Source of the DNA: Candidatus Kuenenia stuttgartensis
GTDB lineage: Bacteria > Planctomycetota > Planctomycetia > Pirellulales > UBA1268
DNA: 41,161 nucleotides
NCBI GenBank assembly: GCA_945883745.1
Contig: CAMCYH010000017.1
Span: 1-41,161, forward strand
Direction: 5' to 3'
This document shows, piece after piece, positions 25,056 through 33,257 of the stretch; positions within the stretch are counted from its first letter, which is position 1, and the number at the start of each line of letters is the position of its first letter. The notes beneath the pieces are model-generated. The model made no database searches and was not told the DNA's origin. It saw only the letters and a program-made list of their open reading frames with translations. Both the position numbers and the translations under genes were made by a program.

Positions 25056-25769
25056 ATGGTCGAGCAGCAGTCGGTCGTCTCCGTCGCCACCGTGGCTCGG
25101 GCCATCGATCATGCGGTGCTCAAGCCGCAGTATGCCGACCGTGATCTGGAGGCCCAGGCGGCGATGTGTGTCGCTCGCGGTGTGGGCTGCCTCTGTGTTC
25201 GGCCCGTCGATGTCGCTGCGGCGAAGCGGCTCGTTGCGGAGAGTCCCGTCGCGGTGGCGAGCGTCGTGGGGTTTCCACACGGCAGCCATCGCACCGAGGC
25301 CAAGGTGAACGAGGCCCGGTTGGCGATCGATGATGGAGCCTGTGAACTCGACATGGTGATGGCGATCGGCCGGCTGCTGTCGGGTGATGACACGGCTGTC
25401 TACGACGACATTGCGGCGGTTGTGGCAGCTGCCCGGCCGCACCGGGTGCTCGTCAAGGTGATCCTCGAAACCTGCTACCTCGCACCGGAGCAGATCGTTG
25501 CGGCCTGCCAACTGGCGGAGCGGGCCGGGGCCGGCTTCGTGAAGACCTCGACCGGCTTTGGAGTGAACCCCGACGGCCCGACCGGCGCGACGCCGAATGC
25601 AGTGCGCATCATGCTTGAAACGGTCGGCGGCCGGCTCGGTGTCAAGGCAGCCGGCGGCATCCGCACCTGGGGAGAGGCCGTCATGTACCTTGCCATGGGG
25701 TGTCAGCGGCTTGGTGTCGGCGATGCCGCCGCGATCCTCGACGGCGGCTCATCCACCTCCAACTACTGA
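25056..25769 (+). CDS. deoC: Deoxyribose-phosphate aldolase
   Basis: A 237-residue class I aldolase that splits 2-deoxyribose 5-phosphate into acetaldehyde and glyceraldehyde 3-phosphate, in deoxynucleoside breakdown. The Schiff-base lysine is Lys163 in FVKTSTGFG; KAAGGIRTW near 195 holds the proton-relay lysine, and VVGFPHG lies near 70. The protein ends in SNY, keeping the C-terminal tyrosine known to contribute to catalysis in E. coli DeoC. It lies 18 bases after the aminotransferase; only four bases separate its stop from the convergent clpX stop. Confidence 0.95.
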   Translation: MVEQQSVVSVATVARAIDHAVLKPQYADRDLEAQAAMCVARGVGCLCVRPVDVAAAKRLVAESPVAVASVVGFPHGSHRTEAKVNEARLAIDDGACELDMVMAIGRLLSGDDTAVYDDIAAVVAAARPHRVLVKVILETCYLAPEQIVAACQLAERAGAGFVKTSTGFGVNPDGPTGATPNAVRIMLETVGGRLGVKAAGGIRTWGEAVMYLAMGCQRLGVGDAAAILDGGSSTSNY

Positions 25770-25773
25770 GACA

Positions 25774-27063
25774 CTACGCGCTCTTGGGGCGGGCTTCGCG
25801 GATTGGGAGCACAGGCTCCTTCTTGTCGACGTTCGCTTCGGTGATCACGTAGGAACTGCCCTGGTGTTCGGGAAGGTCGAACATCAGATCGAGCATGATC
25901 CCCTCCAAGATGGCCCGCAGGCCGCGGGCCCCCGTGTCTTTCTTCATCGCCTTCCGGGCGATCGCATGCAGAGCGCCGTCGGTGAACTCCAGCGAGCAGT
26001 TTTCCATGCTGAACAGCTTTTGGTACTGCTTCACCAGGGCGTTTTTGGGATTGCAGAGCACCTGCACGAGCGCCTTCTCGTCGAGTGGCTGGAGCGATGA
26101 GATCACCGGTAGACGGCCGATGAGTTCGGGAATCAGACCGAATTCGAGAATGTCGTCGGAATCGACCTCGGGCAACAGTTCGGCGAGGCTGGCGTCGGCC
26201 CGATGGCCCGTCGGCTGACCGAACCCGATCGTCTTCTTGCCGAGCCGCTGCCCGATGATCTTCTCGATTCCGACGAACGTGCCGCCGCAGATGAAGAGGA
26301 TGTTCGACGTGTCGATCTGGATGTACTGCTGCTCCGGATGCTTGCGGCCCCCCTGCGGTGGCACATTGGCCACGGTGCCCTCGAGCATTTTCAGCAGTGC
26401 CTGCTGCACGCCTTCGCCCGACACATCGCGGGTGATGGAGACGTTTTGGCTGGTCTTCCCGATCTTGTCGAGCTCGTCGATGTAGAGGATGCCGCGTTGG
26501 GCCGCCTCGATGTCGTAGTCGGCGGCGTTGAGCAGTTTAAGGAGCAGGTTCTCGACATCCTCGCCCACGTACCCCGCTTCGGTGAGCGTGGTGGCGTCGC
26601 CGATGGCGAACGGGACGTCGAGGATGCGGGCCAGGGTGCGAGCGAGCAGCGTCTTGCCACAGCCGGTGGGGCCCAACAGGAGGATGTTCGACTTCTCCAC
26701 CTCAACGTCAGAATTTTCACTCCCCAGCGAAAGCCGCTTGTAATGGCTGTGGACGGCTACAGCCAGCACCCGCTTGGCATGTTCCTGCCCGATCACATAC
26801 TGGTCGAGGTGGGTGACGATCTCGCGAGGTGAGGGAATCGACGTAAAGAGGGCCCGGCTCGTGCCCCGCCGCCGCTTCTCTTGGTCGAGGATGGACTGGC
26901 AGAGTTCGATGCACTCGCCGCAGATGTAGACGTCACCCGGGCCTTCGACGAGTGGGCCGACGTCGCGGTAACTCTTGCGGCAGAACGAACAAAAGGCGTT
27001 TTTCTTCGTCGTGCCGCCGGCTGCCCGGCGTCCCACGTTGCCCGTGTCTTTCCCAGATGGCAT
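25774..27063 (-). CDS. clpX: ATP-dependent Clp protease ATP-binding subunit ClpX
   Basis: A 429-residue AAA+ unfoldase that feeds proteins to ClpP. The zinc-binding domain has Cys25, Cys28, Cys48 and Cys51. Walker A is GPTGCGKT (131-138), the pore loop GYVG (164-167), Walker [10 protein letters not shown] (192-200) and the RKH loop RKHP (240-243). The IGF loop that docks ClpP is present in KKTIGFGQ near residue 280, and sensor-2 is GARGLR. The build is full-length and normal. Its ATG overlaps the stop of the small upstream SHOCT-like gene by one base, so its translation is probably coupled to that gene. clpP is not in the window. Confidence 0.97.
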   Translation of the reverse strand: MPSGKDTGNVGRRAAGGTTKKNAFCSFCRKSYRDVGPLVEGPGDVYICGECIELCQSILDQEKRRRGTSRALFTSIPSPREIVTHLDQYVIGQEHAKRVLAVAVHSHYKRLSLGSENSDVEVEKSNILLLGPTGCGKTLLARTLARILDVPFAIGDATTLTEAGYVGEDVENLLLKLLNAADYDIEAAQRGILYIDELDKIGKTSQNVSITRDVSGEGVQQALLKMLEGTVANVPPQGGRKHPEQQYIQIDTSNILFICGGTFVGIEKIIGQRLGKKTIGFGQPTGHRADASLAELLPEVDSDDILEFGLIPELIGRLPVISSLQPLDEKALVQVLCNPKNALVKQYQKLFSMENCSLEFTDGALHAIARKAMKKDTGARGLRAILEGIMLDLMFDLPEHQGSSYVITEANVDKKEPVLPIREARPKSA

Positions 27064-27410
27064 CAGTTCTGTTCCTCGTCAGATGGATGGGTCGGATCAC
27101 TCGCGTCCGCCCGCTCGGCCGCGGGCACCGCATCCCGCGAGGGTGCCATCGGCATAGATTGCACCCGCGGTTCAACGAGCGTTCTGATTTTTCGGAATTC
27201 TTCGTCGCTCAGCACGCCACGATCGCGCAAGCCCTTGTATTCGGCCAAAGTATTTTCCCAGTCGTCACGATCGTCAGGACCAGATTGCCACCACGAACGA
27301 ATCTTTACGATCGCGGCGACGCCCGCGGCCACGAGCAACCCGAGAAGCAGACTGCTGAGCAGGAAGGATTGCACGGTTTCCTGTGCCACCGCCGTTGGGG
27401 CCGGCAGCAA
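27063..27410 (-). CDS. Small SHOCT-like single-span membrane protein upstream of clpX
   Basis: A 115-residue protein. One helix spans about residues 12-36 ([20 protein letters not shown]). A short SHOCT-like helical pair follows at about 52-82, with the pattern [18 protein letters not shown] (members of this domain often sit at protein ends and may mediate oligomerisation). The acidic tail ends DEEQN. Its stop TGA shares one base with the clpX start, so both proteins are probably made from one message. A role in placing or tuning ClpXP at the membrane is only a guess. Confidence 0.7.
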   Translation of the reverse strand: MLPAPTAVAQETVQSFLLSSLLLGLLVAAGVAAIVKIRSWWQSGPDDRDDWENTLAEYKGLRDRGVLSDEEFRKIRTLVEPRVQSMPMAPSRDAVPAAERADASDPTHPSDEEQN

Positions 27411-27552
27411 TCCATGGCATCACGAGGCCCACCGACTCACGATCCGTCGCCGCCGGGATAACCGCAGTATGGCAGGTGCGGGGGGGCCGGGTCCAGCAAA
27501 GATTTCGCAGATTGCCCGACCGGAATCGCACCTCTGGACGGCAGCTTAGATC

Positions 27553-27620
27553 GCGGTTTTCTGCCGTTTCGCGACGTTGCTCGTGACAGGCAGGTTCTGC
27601 GGGTTCTGCCGGAAAACCGC
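27553..27620 (+). promoter_or_regulatory. Long-range inverted repeat in the divergent spacer
   Basis: GCGGTTTTC (27553-27561) is the exact complement of GAAAACCGC (27612-27620), 50 bases apart, in the 246-base spacer between the SHOCT-like gene and the 561-residue gene. GGTTCTGC-type direct repeats lie inside. It may be a leader structure or an operator pair; no promoter is clear. Confidence 0.35.
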
Positions 27621-27656
27621 CGCTCCAGCCGTGCCGCCGACCGATGGAAGCGGGGT

Positions 27657-29342
27657 ATGAAGCCCAGCGTGCTGCGCATCGCGATGCTGATTTGGACGGT
27701 CGCCGTCGTGCCGGCTGCCGGCACTTCCGCCGCGCCGATCGATCAGCGGCATGCCGACGGTTTGCCGGAACTCATCCGCACCCGCCAGCAGGCGTTTGCG
27801 ATTCCGTTCCGGCTGCCGGCGGCTCGTGATGCCGATACCGCTCCGCAGCGGGTGATGATGAGTGTATCCAAGGATCTTGGCATCACCTGGGAGCCGGCGG
27901 GCGACGTGTCTCCGTCGGCCGGGTCGTTCACCTACCGCGCCGAAGCCGATGGCGAATACTGGTTTCGCATCCGGTCCATCGACGCGAAGGGGCGGATGCG
28001 TGGCGGAGCTGGTCCCGATATGCGGGTGCTCGTCGACGCCGCCGGGCCACGGATTGCAGCACGTGTCTGGAAGGGCGTGGATGGCGAGATCATTTGCCGC
28101 TACGCCGCCACAGACGATTCGCTGCAGGTCGATGGCCTGAAGGTCGAATACCGCAGCGGCGCCGACCCCTCGTGGAAGCCGTTGGCGGCAGCCGGCATCT
28201 TGTCGCGGGAGGCACCGGCTCACATGGTCGGCGAAGACATCTGGTGGGCCGGTGAGAAGGTCGATTCGCTCACCGTGCGGATTACGATCGCGGACCGTTC
28301 CGGCAACCAAACGGTGCGACAATTCTCACTCGAGCAGTCAGATCCAGGGATCGACCAGACGGCGCTGGCCCGGGAACTTGGCATCCCACCGCTGCCCACC
28401 CGCGAGTCATCGCCCACCGCGGTGGCAGGGATTCCCTCCCTGCCGGAATCGATGATCAACGCCTCTGCCACGACGTCGGTCGTCGCTGCCGGCAGCGGCT
28501 GGCCGGCTGAAGCGATGCCTGGCTGGCCTGCGGGAGGCTCTGTTGCACCAGCCGATGGGCACGACGCACCGGTCGGTGGTCGTGTCAATCGATTCGTGTC
28601 ACGCGATCCGGTTGCCGTTCCCGGAATGCCATCGAATGCAGCACCGGACTCCTTCGCGGCTGCGGCGGCTGCCGGTGGTTCGGCCATGCAATACCGCGGC
28701 CGACCGCTGCGGCTGTCGACGTCGCGGCGGTTTGCCTGGGAGTACGAGATTCACCGTCGCGATCCAGAGGATCGGCCGCTCCGGGTCGAGTTGTGGTCGA
28801 CCCGGGATGGCGGTGTGACGTGGCAGCGGGCCGGGATCGACACCGATGCAGCCAGTCCGATCGACGTGTCGTTGCCAGCTGCCGGACTGTATGGATTTCG
28901 GCTTGAGATCGTGGCCGACGCACACGAGGCTGAAATCACACCCCCCTCCGGAACACCTCCGGAGACATGGGTGGCGATCGATGATGTGCCGCCCGAGGTC
29001 GATCTTGAGGCCGCTACAACGACGTTGGCGGACGGCCGCACGGGCGTCGACATCCGGTACACGAGTCGTGACGAATTGCTGGCTCCACGAAGCGTGAAAA
29101 TCTCATTCTCACCCCATCCCGACGGGCCATGGTCGACGATTGCGTCGGGCCTCGACACCGAAGGCATCCATCGATGGGAGCCGGAGCGTTCAGTTCCTGC
29201 GCGGGCCTTCATACGCGTCGAGGCTCGAGACGTGGCAGGCAACGCCGGTAATGCCGTGACCACGGAGGCCGTCACCGTCTCCGCCCCCCGCGTGACCGGC
29301 CAACTCCGTGGTCTCCGGGAACTCCCCACCTCCGGCGACTGA
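27657..29342 (+). CDS. Exported multi-beta-domain protein of unknown function
   Basis: A 561-residue exported protein. A signal peptide covers about residues 1-26. At least three beta-sandwich modules follow, around residues 45-125, 130-225 and 355-535. Modules carry D-L-G-I-T-W-E-P and D-G-G-V-T-W-Q-R type turns like those of sialidase/BNR or FN3-like domains, and D-R-S-G-N and D-V-A-G-N-A-G-N turns, as in Ig-like domains. A Ser/Ala/Pro/Gly-rich linker at about 230-345 joins them. There is no lipobox and no membrane anchor. It probably acts on or outside the cell surface; I do not recognise a catalytic site. GATGGAAGCGGGG before the ATG offers only a weak ribosome site. Confidence 0.7.
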   Translation: MKPSVLRIAMLIWTVAVVPAAGTSAAPIDQRHADGLPELIRTRQQAFAIPFRLPAARDADTAPQRVMMSVSKDLGITWEPAGDVSPSAGSFTYRAEADGEYWFRIRSIDAKGRMRGGAGPDMRVLVDAAGPRIAARVWKGVDGEIICRYAATDDSLQVDGLKVEYRSGADPSWKPLAAAGILSREAPAHMVGEDIWWAGEKVDSLTVRITIADRSGNQTVRQFSLEQSDPGIDQTALARELGIPPLPTRESSPTAVAGIPSLPESMINASATTSVVAAGSGWPAEAMPGWPAGGSVAPADGHDAPVGGRVNRFVSRDPVAVPGMPSNAAPDSFAAAAAAGGSAMQYRGRPLRLSTSRRFAWEYEIHRRDPEDRPLRVELWSTRDGGVTWQRAGIDTDAASPIDVSLPAAGLYGFRLEIVADAHEAEITPPSGTPPETWVAIDDVPPEVDLEAATTTLADGRTGVDIRYTSRDELLAPRSVKISFSPHPDGPWSTIASGLDTEGIHRWEPERSVPARAFIRVEARDVAGNAGNAVTTEAVTVSAPRVTGQLRGLRELPTSGD

Positions 29343-29490
29343 CTGCCGCACGAAACCCTCGCCATCCTGGCCTCGGGTTTCTTGGCGACCATCCGGTCGC
29401 TCACGTAAGCCCGCCGGCTGCCGCACGAAACCCTCGCCATCCTGGCCTCGGGTTTCTTGGCGACCATCCGGTCGCTCACGTAAGCCCGCC
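29343..29490 (+). repeat. Tandem 75-bp palindromic repeat, two copies
   Basis: Bases 29343-29415 and 29418-29490 are identical over 73 bases, a period of 75. Each unit holds two palindromes: GAAACCC/GGGTTTC (29352-29358 and 29375-29381 in copy 1, with an inner GCCA/TGGC stem) and GCGACC-ATCC-GGTCGC (29385-29400). This resembles REP/BIME-type extragenic palindromes. It begins directly after the stop of the exported protein gene. Confidence 0.85.
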
Positions 29491-29502
29491 CTCCAGGCGG
29501 GC
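29484..29502 (+). terminator. GC hairpin at the end of the 75-bp repeats
   Basis: GCCCGCC (29484-29490) pairs with GGCGGGC (29496-29502) around a five-base loop. There is no T-run. It could end transcription from the exported protein gene. Confidence 0.4.
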
Positions 29503-29534
29503 GATGTAGGGTGGTGCTGGAGTGCATTCCACCC

Positions 29535-29559
29535 AGCCCCGGGCGCGAGCCCGGGGGCT
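29535..29559 (+). repeat. GC-rich hairpin in the holA upstream spacer
   Basis: AGCCCCGGGC (29535-29544) pairs with GCCCGGGGGCT (29549-29559), with one bulged G and a GCGA tetraloop. It is part of the 362-base non-coding spacer 29343-29704. Confidence 0.5.
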
Positions 29560-29591
29560 GCAGCAACGCTGGCTGCCGCGTCATCCCGCCG

Positions 29592-29641
29592 GCTTGCGCC
29601 TGGCGGCTTGCTGGGAAACGCTTGCGCCTGGCGGCTTGCTG
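29592..29641 (+). repeat. 22-bp direct repeat, period 28
   Basis: The 22 bases at 29592-29613 recur exactly at 29620-29641. Each copy itself contains GCTTGC twice around GCCTGGCG. Confidence 0.8.
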
Positions 29642-29704
29642 TCAGATCCCGCACCAGAAAGCCCCGGGGGCCGCAGCGGCTACACTGCGGCGGTCGCCGG
29701 AGGC

Positions 29705-30823
29705 ATGGTTGTGGCCGATCGAATAACCGCGCTCGATATTCTCACCGAGGGGAAAGCCTGGTCGCCTGGTCAGCCGTCGCTGATCGTGCTCGTTGGCGAC
29801 GACCCCTTTCTGGCTCGGCATGTTCTGAGCCTGATCCGCGATCTGCTGTGTCCCGATGAAGCCGATCGAGCCTGGGCCTGGCGCGAATTCTCGGGAACTG
29901 AAGAACTCGACCCGCGTGATGTGTTTGATGAGGCGGCGACGGTCCCGCTTTTCGGTGGCGCGACCAGGGCAGCCGTGGTTCGGGAAGCTGATGCCTTCGT
30001 CTCAGCGGCCCGGGAACCGCTGGAGACGATCGCGCAGGCCAGCCGTGGGAGGCGAGGCGTCGTGATCCTCGAAGTGAAAAGCTTTCCTGCCACGACGCGG
30101 CTGGCAAAGGCAGCTGCAAAATCAGGCCTGGTGATCGACGTCTCCGTGCCGCCGAAGGCGGATCTGGCCCGCTGGCTGCGGGTGTGGGCGAAGGCCCATC
30201 ATGGGGTTGAGCTGGCGGCGGCCACCACCCAGCGGCTCCTCGAGCGGCTGGGCAGCAGCCTCGGTCAGGTCGATCAGGCCTTGCAGCGGCTCGCTGCAGC
30301 GATCGATCCCGCGGCTCGGAACAAGACCGTGCCTCCCGAATGGATCGACGACATTGTGGCCAGCCCCCAGGAACGGACCGCCTGGGGAATGATCGACGCG
30401 GCCGCGATGGGCCGTACCGACGACGCTGTGGCCCAACTCGCCCAACTCCTCGAGGCGGGGGAGAACCCGATTGGTATCAGTGCCCAGATCGCCAGTGTGC
30501 TCCGCCGGCTCTCCACGGCCGCCCGGCTGCTCTCCCTGCCGGCCACGACGGACCGGCCGGCAGGAGTCGAGGCCGCGTTGCGAGAGGCGGGCGTGGCGGC
30601 TTGGCCAAAGGCGATGTCGCAGGCGAAAGACTCCCTCGCACACCTCGGCCCGCAGCGGGCGCGGCGGCTGCCGCTATGGCTCCTTGAACTGGATCGCAGC
30701 CTCAAGGGCGAGGCGAGCCGCGGTCTGCGGGCGCGACTGGCCTTGGAGCGATTCTTCTGCAAGATGAGCGGTCCCGCCGGACCCTCGACCCCGGCGGCCC
30801 GCCCGCGAGGAACCCGTCCGTGA
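29705..30823 (+). CDS. holA: DNA polymerase III subunit delta
   Basis: A 372-residue clamp-loader subunit that opens the sliding clamp at the replication fork. It matches the HolA layout: an N-terminal AAA-like domain with LIVLVGDDPFLARHVLSLIR near residues 25-44 (no functional Walker A, as expected), a middle helical domain, and a C-terminal collar domain with ARLALERFFCKM near its end. GGAGG at 29699-29703 is only one base from the ATG at 29705 but seven bases from an in-frame GTG at 29711, which may be the true start. TACACT at 29681-29686 may be the -10. Its TGA overlaps the GTG of purB. Confidence 0.85.
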   Translation: MVVADRITALDILTEGKAWSPGQPSLIVLVGDDPFLARHVLSLIRDLLCPDEADRAWAWREFSGTEELDPRDVFDEAATVPLFGGATRAAVVREADAFVSAAREPLETIAQASRGRRGVVILEVKSFPATTRLAKAAAKSGLVIDVSVPPKADLARWLRVWAKAHHGVELAAATTQRLLERLGSSLGQVDQALQRLAAAIDPAARNKTVPPEWIDDIVASPQERTAWGMIDAAAMGRTDDAVAQLAQLLEAGENPIGISAQIASVLRRLSTAARLLSLPATTDRPAGVEAALREAGVAAWPKAMSQAKDSLAHLGPQRARRLPLWLLELDRSLKGEASRGLRARLALERFFCKMSGPAGPSTPAARPRGTRP

Positions 30824-32265
30824 ACACCGACCAGCCTCTTGATCCACGCGATCTGTGGGAGAACCCGCTCGCCGCCCGCTACGCATCCGCCGATATGACT
30901 CGGCTGTGGAGCGATAACCACCGCTACCGTCTTTGGCGGCAGACCTGGCTGGCCCTCGCCGAAGCGGAGGCAGAGCTCGGTCTGCCGATCACACCCGCCC
31001 AGTTGGCCGAGATGCGGGCCGCCGTCGGCCGGCCGATCGATTTCGCCGCTGCGGCTGACTACGAAAAGCGGATGCGGCACGACGTGTTCGCCCATTTGCA
31101 CACGTTTGGCGATGCGTGCCCCCAGGCAAAACCCATCCTCCACCTGGGCGCCACGAGCGCCTATGTCACTGACAACACCGACCTGATTCTGATGCGGGAA
31201 TCGCTCGACCTTGTCGCCGCCCGTCTGGCGGTCGTGATCGAACGCCTGGCCGCGCGGGCGGTGGAAACCGCCGAACTCGTCTGCCTCGGCCGCACGCATC
31301 TCCAGCCGGCGCAGCCAACTACGATCGGAAAGCGGATCTGTCTGTGGATTCATGATCTGCTGCTCGACCTCGAAGAGGTGCTCCACCGGCGGGCTGGCCT
31401 CAAGGCTCGCGGGGTTAAGGGCACCACCGGAACCCAGGCCAGTTTCTTCGAACTCTTCAATGGCGATCACGCAAAGGTGCGGCAGCTCGACGAGTTGGTG
31501 GCGCGAAAGCTCGGCTTCACGGCCTCTTATGCAGTCACCGGGCAGACCTACACCCGAAAGGTCGATTCCCTGGTTGTTTCGGCCCTCGCGGCCATTTCTG
31601 AATCGACGCACAAGGCTGGCAATGATCTGCGGCTGGCGTCGGCCTGGGGCGAGATGGAGGAGCCGTTCGAGACCGAACAGGTGGGCTCGTCCGCCATGCC
31701 ATACAAGCGAAATCCGATGCGGGCCGAGCGGATGTGCGGGCTAGCGCGGTTCGTCATGGGTCTGCTCGCCACGACCGAGCAGACCGCGGCGACCCAGTGG
31801 TTTGAACGCACACTCGACGACTCCGCGCCCCGGCGTCTGGTGTTGCCGCAGGCCTTCCTCGCGACCGACGCTCAGCTGGTCCTCTACGCCAACATCGCCG
31901 GTGGCCTCGTCGTGGTGCCGGGGGCGATTCGCCGCACGCTCGAGCAGTATCTCCCCTTCCTTTCCAGCGAACGGATTCTCATGGAGGGCACGAAGGCGGG
32001 CGGTGACCGACAAGAACTTCACGAGGCCATTCGTCGTCACAGTCATGCCGCCACGGCCCGGATTCGTGATGGACAAGACAACGACCTCGCCGAGCGGCTC
32101 GCAGCCGATCCGCTCTTTGCCGGCATCGATCTGGCCGCGGCGATGGAGGTGCAGGGACTCGCCGGTCGCGCCGCGGCGCAGGTCGACGAATTCATCGCCG
32201 GCCCCGTGGCGGAGGCCCTCAAAGCCTGTCCAAACCGTGCGAACGAGGCACCGCTGAAGGTGTGA
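30820..32265 (+). CDS. purB: Adenylosuccinate lyase
   Basis: A 481-residue enzyme that acts twice in purine synthesis, releasing fumarate from SAICAR and from adenylosuccinate. The fumarase/aspartase signature GSSAMPYKRNP lies at about 289-299 and the catalytic histidine region GRTHLQPAQPT near residue 156. Length and N-terminus resemble the longer eukaryote-like ADSL type rather than the 430-residue B. subtilis type. It starts with GTG overlapping the holA stop (GTGA). Its stop lies within the hairpin shared with convergent fur. Confidence 0.95.
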   Translation: MNTDQPLDPRDLWENPLAARYASADMTRLWSDNHRYRLWRQTWLALAEAEAELGLPITPAQLAEMRAAVGRPIDFAAAADYEKRMRHDVFAHLHTFGDACPQAKPILHLGATSAYVTDNTDLILMRESLDLVAARLAVVIERLAARAVETAELVCLGRTHLQPAQPTTIGKRICLWIHDLLLDLEEVLHRRAGLKARGVKGTTGTQASFFELFNGDHAKVRQLDELVARKLGFTASYAVTGQTYTRKVDSLVVSALAAISESTHKAGNDLRLASAWGEMEEPFETEQVGSSAMPYKRNPMRAERMCGLARFVMGLLATTEQTAATQWFERTLDDSAPRRLVLPQAFLATDAQLVLYANIAGGLVVVPGAIRRTLEQYLPFLSSERILMEGTKAGGDRQELHEAIRRHSHAATARIRDGQDNDLAERLAADPLFAGIDLAAAMEVQGLAGRAAAQVDEFIAGPVAEALKACPNRANEAPLKV

Positions 32266-32279
32266 GCGAAGCTCACACC
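32259..32279. terminator. Hairpin carrying the stop codons of both purB and fur
   Basis: GGTGTGAGC (32259-32267) and GCTCACACC (32271-32279) form a perfect 9-bp stem with a GAA loop. The TGA of purB (32263-32265) lies in the left arm and the TGA of fur (complement of 32273-32275) in the right arm. A bidirectional terminator role fits, although neither side has a long T-run. Confidence 0.6.
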
Positions 32280-32776
32280 CTGTCTTGGTGGCGGCTCGCG
32301 CTGCGGTTGCGGCAGCAGTCGGCACAGAGACCGGAGACAATCAGCCGATGGCCTTGCGCACGGAAGCGGTGCTTGGCGGCAACCGCCGCACAAAACTGTG
32401 ACACCTCGTCGCTGGTGAACTCAATCAGCTTTTGGCACGACGTGCAGTGCAGGTGGTCGTGCTGGGGATATCCGTAGTCGTGTTCGTAGACGCGACGGCC
32501 GCCAAGCACCATCTCCTTGAGAAGTCCTGCCGCCACCATCTCGGCGAGCGTCCGGTAGACAGTGGGGCGGCTCGCCTTGGCCCCATCCGGAGTCTTCCGC
32601 AGATCGTCCAAGAGTTGCTCGGCGTCGAAGTGCTCATGATGGCTCGACACGTGATCGACGATCACCTGTCGCTGGCGGGTAATCCGTTTGCCGCGGGCCT
32701 GGAGAAACTCCTCGAACCGCTCCTGCGGTGTCATCGCAGTATCGACTCTGCCCAGCGGAAAGCCTGCCACAGCCAT
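32273..32776 (-). CDS. Fur family transcriptional regulator
   Basis: A 167-residue metal-responsive repressor of the Fur/PerR/Zur family. The N-terminal winged helix includes RITRQRQVIVDHV and SRPTVYRTLAEMV, the DNA-recognition helix. The dimer domain has the histidine cluster YPQHDHLHCTSC and a second CxxC (LCADC), which form the structural zinc site. Family members sense iron, zinc, manganese or peroxide; the sequence does not decide which. The start ATG at 32776 is preferred because GGAGG lies 10 bases upstream; a TTG at 32785 is too close to it. The gene is convergent with purB. Confidence 0.9.
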   Translation of the reverse strand: MAVAGFPLGRVDTAMTPQERFEEFLQARGKRITRQRQVIVDHVSSHHEHFDAEQLLDDLRKTPDGAKASRPTVYRTLAEMVAAGLLKEMVLGGRRVYEHDYGYPQHDHLHCTSCQKLIEFTSDEVSQFCAAVAAKHRFRAQGHRLIVSGLCADCCRNRSASRHQDRV

Positions 32777-32798
32777 GAATCTCAAACCTCCACACGCA

Positions 32799-32804
32799 TT
32801 GTAG
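32799..32804 (-). promoter_or_regulatory. Candidate -10 element for the fur-family gene
   Basis: On the minus strand the sequence reads GCTACAAT, with TACAAT as complement of 32799-32804, 23 bases before the ATG. No clear -35 and no Fur-box-like repeat is seen. A CTCTTAAGAG palindrome lies at 32831-32840. Confidence 0.35.
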
Positions 32805-32844
32805 CGTTGCGGGTCGAGAAACCAGCACGGCTCTTAAGAGGCGC

Positions 32845-32943
32845 GGCCAGACCGCTTCCGGACTGGCCACGAATGGCTTCAAACGACTGCTGCGCCGGTA
32901 GGCCGGTCGAAGGCGCTGGCTTTCGACCGGCCACATTCGTGGC
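32845..32943. other. Nested hairpins in the fur/flgM spacer
   Basis: Three stems: GGCCAG/CTGGCC (32845-32850 and 32863-32868, with an inner CCG/CGG); GCCACGAATG/CATTCGTGGC (32866-32875 and 32934-32943, 10 bp perfect); and, inside it, GGCCGGTCGAA/TTCGACCGGCC (32901-32911 and 32922-32932, 11 bp perfect). The first and second stems share bases 32866-32868 and so exclude each other. It could be a structured RNA or a mobile palindromic element; no coding frame is convincing. Confidence 0.55.
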
Positions 32944-32966
32944 AAAAAGCCACGGACGGCATTTTT
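32944..32966 (-). terminator. Terminator after flgM
   Basis: Read on the minus strand: AAAAA, T, GCC, six-base loop, GGC, TTTTT. The short GC stem extended by A-T pairs and followed by a T-run lies 10-32 bases after the flgM stop. Confidence 0.5.
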
Positions 32967-32975
32967 CGCCGGAAG

Positions 32976-33257
32976 TTAGCCCAGCCGCTCGAGCAAGCGA
33001 TCGAGCGCGAGGTCGAGTTTCTCGGGCGTCTCATACGACCCGTCGGCGATGGCCGCCCGGATGGCATTGACCTTGTCGAGGCGGATGTCGCTGGCGTTGC
33101 CGGCGGCCTGCACGGCATCGACCGACAGCGCCACGGTGTCCCGCACCTCGCCCACGCCCTGGTTGACGGCAGCCGAGGTCGCCTTGGCAGCCTCAACGCC
33201 CTTCACGCCAGCCACGCCCTGCGAACCGTGCGTCGATGTGATTCCCCAAATGTTCAT
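32976..33257 (-). CDS. flgM: FlgM-type anti-sigma-28 factor
   Basis: A 93-residue protein. The C-terminal helical part (about residues 57-93: DIRLDKVNAIRAAIADGSYE, then PEKLDLALDRLLERL) is the FlgM core that binds the flagellar sigma factor and keeps it inactive until the hook-basal body exports FlgM. The N-terminal part is Gly/Ala/Val-rich and probably unfolded, as in other FlgM proteins. GGAG lies seven bases before the ATG. It sits downstream of the fliA gene on the same strand, separated by a 308-base spacer. Confidence 0.82.
   Translation of the reverse strand: MNIWGITSTHGSQGVAGVKGVEAAKATSAAVNQGVGEVRDTVALSVDAVQAAGNASDIRLDKVNAIRAAIADGSYETPEKLDLALDRLLERLG

Noticed and set aside
29343..29490. 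CRISPR array
   Set aside because: The two units are directly adjacent with only two bases between the identical parts, there are no unique spacers, and there are no cas genes.
29190..29654. Minus-strand coding of a repeated peptide in the 75-bp repeats
   Set aside because: The period of 75 keeps frame, so a peptide repeat appears, but the frame runs into the end of the exported protein gene and has no start signal. The palindromic DNA explains the repeat better.
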